The position numbers and the translations under genes are program-made. Below the pieces are notes generated by a model that had not been told where the DNA came from, ran no database searches, and saw nothing but the letters and a program-made list of their open reading frames with translations. From Emydura subglobosa (lineage: Eukaryota > Chordata > Testudines > Chelidae), in the NCBI GenBank assembly GCA_007922225.1, contig ML680088.1, forward strand, positions 16,342,355 to 16,406,354: 64,000 nucleotides of DNA, given 5' to 3'. This document shows positions 38,501-50,500 of this stretch, one piece after another (position 1 is the first letter of the stretch; every line of letters starts with the position of its first letter).

Positions 38501-41500
38501 AGTTGCCCTTTTCTGTACTTTTTCTAATTCCGATACATCTTTTTTGAGATGGAGTGACCAGATCTCCACACAGTATTCAAGATGTGGACCTCTATTATGG
38601 TGTCTTTAAAAACTTTCCATGCAGCTTACAGGGATTTCATTTTTGGCACTGTACCTTTTAATTTCCGTTTAACTAACTTCCTCATTTTTATGTAGTTCCC
38701 CTGTCTGAAATTAAATGCTAACATGGTGGGCTGCTATGCTGCCGCCCCCCCCGGATGTTAAATTTTATTATATTATGGTCACTATACCAAGTGGTTGAGC
38801 TATATTGACCTCTTGGACCAGATCCCGTGCTCCACTTAGGACTAAATCAAGAATTGCCTCTCCTCTTGTGGGTTCCAGGACTAGCCACTCCAAGAAGCAT
38901 CATTTAAGGTGTCCAGAAACTTCTTCTCTGCATCCCGTACTGAGGTGACATGTACCCAGTCGGTGACATGTACCCAGTCAATATGGGGATAGTTGATAAC
39001 CCCATTATTATTGAGTTTTTTATTTTTATAGCCTTTCTAATCTGCCTGAGCATTTCACAGTCACTATCCCCATCCTGGTCAGGTGGTCGGTAGTATATCC
39101 CTACTGCTATATTCTTATTATTCAAGCATGGAATTACTAGCCATATAGATTCTATGGCACAGTTTGGTTCATTTAAGGTTTTTACTTCATTTGACTCTAT
39201 GCCAATCCCCCACCAGCATAACCCATTCTGTCCTTCCAATAGATTTTTTTACCCTGTTATTACTATGTCCCATTGATTATCCTCATTCTACCAAGTTTCT
39301 GTGATGCCTATTATATCAATATCCTCATTTAATACAAGGCACTCAAGTTCACTCATCTTAATATTTAGATTTCTAGCATTTGTATATAAGCACTTAAGAA
39401 AATTGTCACTTTGTAGCTGTCTGCCATTATATGATGTATTTGAACAGGACTCTCATGTGACTGTTTCTCATCAGATCCTACTCATATTTTATCATCTTCC
39501 ATCCTCTTCTCCTTACTATGATATAGAGAATCTCCATTAAGAGATGGAGATTAACAGAGACATCCTTCCCCACATGCTCCTCTGCACCCGTCAGCTTTCC
39601 CCTAGCCCTTAGTTTAAATACTGCTCCACAACCTTTTAAATTTTACGTGCCAGTAATCTGGTCCATTTGGGTTTAGGTGGAGCCCGTCCTGTATAGGATC
39701 CCTCTTTTCCAAAAGGTTCCCCAATTTCTAATAAATCTAATAGAGTTTCTCCTGCCGACACAGCCACGACCGCTCGTGGAGGTGGTTTTATTATGCCGAT
39801 TTGAGAGCTCTCTCCCGTCGGCATAGAGCAGCTACACGAGTGATCTTACAGTGGCACAGCTACATCAGTACAGCTATGCTGTTTAAGCTCTGTAGTGTAG
39901 ACATGGCCTAACACTAATCTTGAAATGTAGAAGAGTAATTCACTTCCCAAAGCAACCTTAACCTGAAACCAGGCAATTATTTGAGGCTGTGGAGCAGGAA
40001 ACAGAGAGAAGTATAAGCTTTAGCTAGCACTGGAAAGATCCATTTTAAAAGACAGAAATCCCAAGGGGTAGGGACTGTACTACTTGAGGGTGTTGAAAAT
40101 CTAGTTCTAAAGCTCAACTGTGCACCCTCTTTCTCCCCACACCACCCGAAAAAATCTTTGTGGTTTCCCTCTCCCGGGGATATTTCAGAAAGCTTGGTAC
40201 CAAAAATCCAGCCAAGAACTACCTTCAGTTGTCTCTATGCTGCCCTCTGAGGCAAGTCCCCTGAACTAAAAGTTGCTCCATTATATAGAAGTTTGGAATA
40301 TGTAAGGATAAGATGATTCCGTCATGGATTCCGTGACTTCCAGAGACCTCGTGACATTTTCCGCTTCAGCCAGTGGCAGGGCTGGAGTGGTCAGCTGGCC
40401 GGGTCCCTGGAGCTCCCAGTGGAGGGGTCCTCTTGCTGCCCCATAGCTCTCAGCCTCTGTGAGCAGAGCGGGGGGACCCCAGAGTTCTGAGCCACTGCAG
40501 GCGGTGGAGGTGTCCCTCACATTCCAGCCGTCAGCCCTGGAGCGCCAAACTGCTGTGGGCAGCAGGGGAACTCCCGCAGCTCTGAGCTGCCGTGGGTGAT
40601 GGGGGGAGCCCCAAGCTCTGGGTGGCAGGCCCCAGGCAGCAGGACCCTGGGCAGCGGGGAGAACCCTGCAGCTTCCTGCCGCAAGTGGTGGAAGGAGCTT
40701 GGTGCATCGAGTCGCCGTGAGTGGCCCCGGGCAGGGGGGACCCCATAGCTCCAAGCCCTTGCGGGCAGCAGGAGACCCCAGAGCGCCGAGACACTGCAGC
40801 TCCCTGCTGCTATGGTTGAAGTCCCCACAACCAGTCCCCGCAGATCCCCAGGTGGTGGTAGTCCCCGCATCTCCGAGCTGCCACAGGGGGGCAGATGACT
40901 CCAGGTGGTGGGGAGACCCCGTTGCTCTGAGCCCCTACAACAGTGGGTGCTAGACCCATCCCTCTCTAATCCTCTCTCACAGCAGGGTTTGGGCTCTCAT
41001 CCCCCATCAGTCCCATCGTGTCATGGTTATTTTTAGTCAGTCTGGGACAGGGGATGGTTCTGTGAATTTTTGTTTACTGCCCGTGTGACCTGTTCTAAAA
41101 ATAACCGTGACAAAATCTTAACCTTAAATAAGTCAAATAAAATGTTGTTAATGCAATTTCTGCTAAATCCTACCTGCATACGCTGTCTGTGTAATGGAGC
41201 TAGACAGCTATGCCATCTTGGCTGCCACACTGTAAGCTGTACAGGGTTTGACATGAACAGTACCAGAATGGGAGGCCCCAACAAAAACCTAGGCGCTGCA
41301 CCAGCAACTTGTTGATTCAGTACTAGAGGTGACTTTCTGGTCAAAGGCAGCGCTGAACCCCTGCCGTACCAGCATGGGTTAGCGCGCTGCCTTACCAGGG
41401 ATGTCAGTGTGATGCTTGCTGATCATGGTGTGAAGCAACAGCTGCCACGTGCAGACAGAGTTGAGTGGAAGCCTCCTTCTACTATGCCGCAATCTCTCTC

Positions 41501-44500
41501 CAGAAATGCACACACACGTTGCATGCACATTTTTTATTGCCTTCTTCCACCATTCCCCCCCAGCTGGCATGGCAGAGCAGTTCAGGAGGAGTGGAAAGGT
41601 GGGGGAGATGAAGGAGGTTGCACGTTGTTTTTTGGCCTTATAATACAGGGCATGACAACAGCTTTTTCAGTCCCAACTCACTCCCCACCCCAGCCTTCAT
41701 CTCATTATGTGGCCTCTCTCCATTTACAGACAGAAGCATCCATCTCCTCCATTCCCCAGCCACTCACCTGGCGGCAGCTTTGAACTTCTCCAAGAACTGA
41801 AGCCGCAAGCTCTCATGGCCTGGGAGGTCAATCAAGGTCACACTGGAACCCTGTAAATGGAGCAGAAGCAGTAACAGTTCCTTCAATATTTAATCTACCA
41901 ATATGCATGATCATGCAGGTCTGAATAATAAAATATGTAACAAGAAGACACCACAATTCATATTCTACAGCCAGCCAAGGCCTACAGAGCAAACAAGACT
42001 GCTCTATAGTTTCTGAACCCCTTCCTTTAGGCATCATCATTTCTCCTACAGCATATGTGCCCAAAATCTCCCACCTATTTGCTGTGGATAGGCAAGCATG
42101 CAGCTTCTGTATACGACTGTAAGAGCTCCCAGGTCACGTCACAACAATCTCACTCCCAGGCCAAGCTGTCAGGCTGATTTAAATGGTTGGTTAAACCTTT
42201 CCCAACACATTTCCCACATTTACAAGCACTGGCGTGTTTTGTGTTGCTTCAACTAGTTATAAGAGCAGCGACACTGAGCAAGTGTTTATATCCCGGCCTT
42301 CCCCGCTGACCTCAGGTGTTGTGCTGCGTAGCTAGAGAATGAAAGCGCTTGACACCACGGACATCCCAAAGCATGCAGGCTGGTGACAGCAACCATTGAC
42401 TATACTGCTCCTGCTTGCAAAAAGCTGCCCCCATTCAGGGACAACCAAATTAGTTTTACTGTTAGACACCCCCTCTCCCAATGCTCAGGCAATGGTGGGA
42501 TCTCATCCGACAAGAGCAGATATCTGAAATGCCTACTTATAAGTGGTGAGTGAGCAGACATGAAGTCATACAAAATCCTGGGCGGGGGGGGGGGGGGGGG
42601 GGCGCGGGCGGCGGCGGCTACACATGGATCCCTGCTATATGGTAGCTAGAGAGCAACTAAATGAAGAAACTTGAAATACAAACAGAAGACTCTCTAAGCA
42701 ATGCAGCAGCTGTACCAACCCACAAGGTTTGGAGGAGCAAAGGGAAGGTTATAGTTCCCAAAAGAGCGTAATGACGTGGCAAACACAGAAGCAATGCCTG
42801 CGGAGTCATCCAGTGCATCAGGAGGGGCAGAGGGTGAGGTCAATGCTGGGACAGACAGCGAACACCCTACACGATGGACAACTCTCATCTCTTAAGGTCA
42901 CTGTGCTCATTGGGATGTGACTGCACTGTTGCTGAGGAAGAGGGTTTACCAGAACTAGGGTGACCAGCTAGCAGGAGTGAAAAATCAGGACAGGGCTGGG
43001 GGCAATAGGTGCCAATATAAGACAAAGACCGGAATATCTGGGCTGTCCCTATAAAATCGGGAAGTCTATAGTCACCTTAACCAGAACCATCCCTCAATTT
43101 TTACGGAGCAGTTTGAGAATCACCAGCATGGCTCACAAGGGAGCTGCAGAGGAGAGGGGAGAGAGCTATTCCAATCTGCTGGGAGCCTCTGGACTCCACT
43201 GAGGTCTACTGTCTCCAGGTGCACATAGACAACAGGAGAAAAGGGCAAGATACAAGAAGAGCGAACTCTAGGGTCTTCCCCATGAGTGTGCCAGCCGGGG
43301 GGTGGAGGGGATGATCAGATTTCCTTACTGGCTCTCTGCATTCGGCACTGCAGTAGTGACATAGGCCAGTCAAATAGGATGTCTGAGAAAAACACCTATC
43401 AGTGGTTTTGTGATTTCAGGTGTTTGTATGTTGCCTATCACCACAGTATCTGGGTGCACCATACATGACCTAGACTAAGAGAAAAACAGGTCTCCTGTAT
43501 CGTGAGTTGTATTCCACACCCAAAATGGATGACAGATGGGACGATGGGGAAAGACAGCTGATTCTAATGGAAAATGCTGGGCAAGGAGGTGTATTTTAAA
43601 ACATATTTCTGAAAGGGCCAACTATTTACATTCTCCACAAACTGCAGTCCTCCGGTCACACTCAGCAACAAGACGCCGCAAGGCACGAGCTATGCTGTGG
43701 CAGTTTACTGCTCCTGGGTTATTAGGCACGAAGCCTAAGTGTATTCAGGGCATTCACTGGGCATGAATTAAATCAACTTATGTCATGTCTCACTACTCCA
43801 ACTAAATTATGGTATCAAATGTTAATATATTAAAAAACGTGTTAGGAGGTTGAGCCATTCTAACAATTATATGAGCCTTTGCACAATTCTCATTCAGAGG
43901 ATTTCTCCAATTTAATAATTCCCAGACAAAAAACTAAGTTAGGGTGAGACTTCGGGACTTGTCCTAACCTTTTTTTTTATAAGGTGATCCGCATTTTGAT
44001 ACAGGTTGTCTTGTGGCCAATTCTCCTCCCATCTGAAATTGCTTGGCTCACCACCTTTACTGTTTGTGCTCGCATATCATCCCTGTTGTAACTATGGCCA
44101 ATTGCTTTCTTAACCTTACTATTTCAATTAAACATTAAATATACTTTTTGCTACCTTCATGCAATTTAGCAGCTAGAAATAAGGAAAAGAGGCCACCATT
44201 ATGTAACCAGCCAACTCTCCACAGATCACCAGCAAGTGCTCAAAGAACTGCCAATGATCCAGAGGGTTAAAGCCGGGCAGACATAACATGAATCTTTCTG
44301 GAAAAAACTTTGGCAACATATTGGAATTTTAAAAAAAAACTCAAACTCTACAAAGACTTCAAGTCTAAAGTTATGGGCTACTTAAGAAAAAACTAATCAC
44401 TGAAAAACCCTCCAGAAATGCAGTTAAGATAACTGAAGCAACCGTAACTCTGCTCCCAACCATCCACCTGGCACATCCTTCACATCTCCTTTGCAAAATG

Positions 44501-47500
44501 TTTTCTTCTGACAGAAAGACTTAATGAGTACTCAAAGTAATGAGAAAATATTTTTGATAAGCAGTGTAAGAAGTGTACAGTCACAGACTTCGGAGAACTG
44601 TAATTAAAAAAAGTCCACTATACTTATATAATTTGCATGTGATGTGTACATAATTGCTACACCACAACCGACTTTATGCATGTGTGCCTGATACTAAAGA
44701 AGATGGTCTTTTGCCACCATGTTACTGTGTTTTTAATCTGCAAGACCCATCCATAATTTAGTGTGCTGCAAGATGGAAAAAATTGGTGATTTAATTGTTC
44801 AATTTGATTTTTTAAAATATAATTTAAATACTTTAAAAAAATAAAACTATTTAAAATTAAATTTGAAGTTATGGCAACTTATATTAAGGCCTAATCATTT
44901 AAAATGAACCAGATTTTAGGGAAGTATTAACCCAACTTTTGAGAGCAGCAACTTCTTATGCAGGTGCAGAGAGAATATTTCCTTCATTTCACTTTATTCA
45001 ACTAATTCACTTCAATGACTAGCTCAAAGTTAAGAAACTTATTAGGAGTTAAAAAAACAAAAAAGTTTGTTTTCCTTTTCCAATCTATAATTAAAAACAT
45101 GTCAGAATGAGATCTACCATTTCTAAAATCTTGATGGCCATGGTGACCAAAAACAAGTAGGTCAATTCATTAACTACAAATGATAGTTTTAAATGCAAAA
45201 CATGATTTGATACTTACTCTCCCCATCTCCCCCCTCCTGCTTGTTTGTTTGTTTCCAGCATATTTAAGGTAGTTTTATTTAACTAATAAAAATTTATTTT
45301 AAAATGCTGGTTTTGTGCATTAACTGAATTCCAATTTCCATCCAAATGCAGCTTGCCACAAATCATGGGTAAAAAATTTACCGAGTAAATAAATGTACTC
45401 ATTCACCATTTTCTAATGTAAAAATTTTCCAATGTAAAAATTAAGAATCTGAATAAATGTATGTTAAGCTTTAACAGCTCAAATAAATGTGTACAGATAT
45501 AGTGTATCCTCCTGGTTAGCAAACAGTATCAAATTTAGCATAAAGCTTCTATCTGCTTGCCAAACAACATGTTTTAATGGTTACCAACCTGCAAGAATCA
45601 ATTTAGGAAAATAACTAAAGAGCACAAATGCAAAGCAAGATTAAAATCAATGATCTAAATCAAGGTTTCCTGCTTGTTGATTTAAAAATCAATCCACCCT
45701 GGGGTCTAGGATATTTGTATCTGGAGATTTATAGTTAGTTGCATTGCTAATGTATCTAATATCACAAATAACTGGAGGAACATGGACTAGATGAGAATAA
45801 CAGGTAACTATCACCTCCATAATGTTCTTTTTTGGATTCAAAGTGGCAAACATCTTTTTCTGTGAACTGCATTTAGTCATAGTATGGCTGTAATAAACAG
45901 AATTTACAAAGTGTTCTAACTTTTTAGACAACATTAAGTAAACCTGTGTGTTCTTCAAGAGTAAGACTGTAGAAGTTTTTGCTTGTTTGTAGGGTGCAGA
46001 GGTGATACAAAACTAAACTTAAAACGTTTTGAGTTAGTGTGCGCCTCCCTATTTCCAAGTTTTTTGTTTAAGTGAAACCTTAACTTTGGATTTACAGGCT
46101 TTAAAAAATAAAGCAAAACTGAAAAGCTGTAATACGTTTTTAAGATATTTCCTCAAAATGTTCATATCATGCCTGCTCAATCATAGCGACACCATCAACT
46201 TAAATAAATTAACATTTTTCTGAAAAGTTTTCCCTATGATTGTTATAAGTATCACTTAAGAATCCTAAAACAGAGTTCAGCAGAAACAAGGTGCTATTTT
46301 CTTATTTCAGTTTGTTTACTTAGTGAAACTGGCCATACGTCAAATATTGTCAGATGCACAGTATCCCCTAAAATTTGTATAGCCCTTTCACACGACAGGG
46401 AGAGAAATATGTTTCTAAAAACAGAAAATTAAGACTACAAATTTACAAGTATTAGCAGTGTGGGGTGATATAAGACTTCTAACCTTTAAATAACTATACT
46501 TCAAGTTGAGCGTGTCCCTTGAACTCCAGATTCAAGTTTTTGCTGGAGATTTTTGTGGCTTCTTCTGGAACAGCACCCTTTTCTCATGTGGTTCCGTTCT
46601 CACGACTCCCGCCTCAGCAGTGCCATGCACAGTTTATTTATCTTATGAACACAGCTATTAATATCTAAATAATGCCCCCCCAAACAACTCCTCAAAATAG
46701 GAACAAATCTGTAGTTTCTAGGTCAAGGCATTTTGAAAATATGATGAGCCAAAAAAATAAACCTACATGGAATGAAACCCACTTGAGCTTCTGACACCTC
46801 CATCCCCTTTTCTGCCCTTCTATCTTGGATTTGTCCTAGCCTCTCTAGAATCTATCCCAGGCTAAGACCAATCGAGCAAAGTTTTTGGTGGACTGGTTTC
46901 AGTTTTGCCAAAGCTGGGAGGAGGAGACACCAAATCAGATTTCTAATGGGAAGCTAGCTTCAGCCTCTGTCCGCAGAATCTGACTGTAATCAGCTGTAAA
47001 TTCTAAGGCCACCAACTCACAACCCAGTTTGTCATGCCCCCAGGAATTTTATGCAAAATCCAAACTGGTGCCTACTTACCTTGTCATTATTGACTTTGTA
47101 AACAGCAGAGCTATCAGTTATGGAGGTCTGGGTGTTCCGGTAATGGCCTGTTAACAGCTATTAAAAATAAAACAAGAAAAGGAAAATCAATCCAATTTCC
47201 AGGCTCCAGAGAAAATAGTTTTTCTACTCAATGAAATACAAGAGGTCAGCAAAATGATGGAATTGTCTGTTTTAGGAAATATTAAACTGATTGTTTCTTA
47301 TCATTCCAGGATCTTCCCAATCAATTAATGCTGGTTGACTCCATCTCTAAAGGAACACTTCCATCCCCCTGAATAAAGGTCCGGAACATAGAGCCTAATT
47401 AAAAGCTGCCATTAATATGTAATCACAGTCCAGAATGACATGCTATTACAATGCTTTAGGCAGTTTCTTCTAAAGAAAAGACTATTGCTATACATTCCAG

Positions 47501-50500
47501 CAGCCTTACTGGAAACAGAATAGGGACAGTGAAGACTGCCCAAGAAAACAAAAAGCAGCATCTCTAGCTATAATTAATTTTGACTTGTGTATGAACAGGT
47601 TGTTTAATCAGCCTGCTTTCTAAACTCAGGGATGAAACAACATTAGAACAAAGTAATGGAAATACAGGAATATATAAAGATATAAACTCAACTTTGAGAC
47701 TTTTGAAAAAAAAAGAATACAATAACATAGGTCCAATATTTGTCCCATTTTACAATCAAACTGATTGAGAAAGTGTGATAGATTTAAATACAGATTTTTA
47801 AAAGAAATTTACACATCTGAACAAAGTCATCATAATTTCCAGTTCTTTTCAAAACTGAATAAATACATGCCAATTAGAAAAAATGTTTCAGATTTTCTAA
47901 TCTTCATGTTTCATGGAATATTTTGCAAACAAGAGGGAATAAAATGAAGTGCAGTAGATTCCGCTTATCAGCCACCTCTCAGTTGTCTGCAAAAAGTTGC
48001 CATTATCCAGTAGTTGCTAATAAGTGGAAGGTAGATGTGCAGGGTTGCAGCCAGGGTAAGACGCACTGGCCTGCACCTTCCTTGGCTGCAGCCCTGCACA
48101 CGTGCCTGCAGGCAGAGGGGGCTGCATACCAGATGCTGGGGCTTTCTACAGTGAGCCAGGGCAACGGGGGTCCACAAAGTTGCACATCCCAGGGTTGGGG
48201 CTCAGTACTTCCTTCCCTGGGTGCATCCCAGGGAGAGGTACCATAAAGCTCTGGCAGCTGCCTGCAGCCCCTCTCCCCACTAGTGCCCTGTCCACAGCCT
48301 CCCCACACCAGCCCCGCCCCTGACCTCCTGTGCATGCCCTGGCCACAGGCAGGTTTGCTTGGCTGCAGCCCCAGAAGAAAGCACTAGGGGCTGCAGTCAG
48401 GTTTGTGGGGCTCCTGCAGCTAGAGAAGGCCCATCCCAGCATTTCCTTCCCTGGCTCCCACCTTGCAAAACCTACCTGCCGTTGGGGCCTTTCTCCTCAA
48501 AAGCTTCTCTTAATAAATGGCATGCCATTGCCAATATCTGAATCCTACTAACGTTAAAGTCAATGGGACAGGAATGATTCCCAGCAAAATGTGGCTATCA
48601 ACCAAAAGTTAATACCCGGGTTGCTATTAAGCAGAATCTACTGAACTTACAATTCTTAATTTAATGAGAGCTCTCCCCTTAAACAAATGCGCTGAAACAG
48701 CCCATTAAAGATTTGAAAAGAACAGCACGAGGCACTTAGCTTTCAGTCACATTGGGCCAATCTTAACGGCAGCAGTACTATAAAACATCCAGGACCTTAC
48801 TTACCCGGACAAACAGCAGCGTTTTTCCAGAGTCACAAAGGCCTATCAGAAGCACCGCCCTCCGGCTGCTCTTCCTGCCCTGGATAAGTTTCCAAACCAC
48901 TGTGGAGAGAGGGGACGTTATAGGATACCGTCCTCAACATATGGCCAAGTGTGCATCTGTACAACCAAACTTTGGATCTGTACTTCATCATCAGGGGATG
49001 CATTAGATATGCAGGTCTGCTAGATGTGAGTTTTGCACTAATGAGGTTTAATACTACCTGTTATTGATTAACAATGGTCTATCCTCCCCACACTTATAGC
49101 ATATACTCTTTCAGCAGCGAAAGAACTCTGAGAATTTAAAATAGGTATATGAATTAGTTAGAGTTAAAATTAAATAATAGTCCCTTTAATTTTGCAAGTT
49201 CCACTATTTTCCCCCCTAAATCTCTCTAACTAACAAATGGCTCGTGCTAACTTTTCTAACTTCCCTTATAGCAAAACCACACTGAAAACTCATGGATCAA
49301 ATCTGAAGACATTCAGCTGCAACAGAACAAAGTTGTCACTAATGTGTCCTGACTGAAGTTGGCAGCAGGTCATTCACAAGCAACGTCACTGTGAAGAAGA
49401 TAAACCACCAGTCACTACTTGTCCTCTCAAGGAATTTTCATGCTGCCATTCTATAGGCTGAAATGAGTCAATTGTGCTTTAGTTTTCATTGTGTCTGAAT
49501 AAACAAGTAATCTGCCTAACAGAAAGCACATTGGGATTGGTGCTACACTTCGGGGCCAAAGACACTTGTCTTGACTGTCGTGGTTTGTCAGGTATTGGCT
49601 TTGACCAAAATGGTGTCCAATCCCATTCCTCAACATACTGTATTTCATGAACCATTATGGCTACATCTATATTACCAAATTAGCACCCGTTTTTCCAACA
49701 CCAGAAAACAGGGTTCTAATTTTGATTACTTTGATACAGTCTAGAGCATTCTATACATGATGTTTTTTGTTTCTTAAATCTCACACTATTTTCCACAATA
49801 CCAGTACAGCTCCCACCAGTGCTAATGATGGCAAACACACTATTATGGACAGCAAAATGGTGGTCAACTTCTCATACTGAAGTTTTTAATTAGTAAATTC
49901 TTAGCATTCAGAATTTGCCTACAGTGTTGTCTGTGAGCACAGCTAGACAAGTGTGGTGCTCCCACTGTTACTACCATTGGCGGAAGTACAACAATGGGAG
50001 ATATCCTGAAAGTCACTTGTCTATACCTAAGCCTAGGAATACTGAAATACTGGTTTTTCCTTTTACTGACCAAAATAACCCCCTCCTCCCCCTGAAACAT
50101 ACTAAAATACTACCCAGAAAAGTTAAAAAACACAACAGCCATCTATAACAGTCATTTGTCTGCTCTCTAGAATGGAAATTTGGGCTGCAACTCGGCAAAT
50201 AGAGAGCATGGAAGTGTGAAAAAAGAATTTACATTCTATTAACTGCATTTTCTTTTTGTCTTCATTTCTTCTCTGAATCTTTATTTAGTAAAATATCTAG
50301 GCCTGACTTGATCTCAATTACACTAGTGTAAGCAAGGTCTGAGTGGGATTCCCCCTTCTCAGCCAGCAAAGCGGGGGGGCACTTTATTTGCATGAGCTTT
50401 GTATTTACATGAGTACAATTAAGTACTCAGCATGATTGCACTGTATCTGCATAAGCACACTAGGTGCTGGGCACGATGGGAAATGGTCCGTATGACTGGT

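Noticed and set aside
40281..40953. Several overlapping open frames
   Set aside because: They follow the degenerate GC-rich array inside an inverted-repeat element, not a gene.
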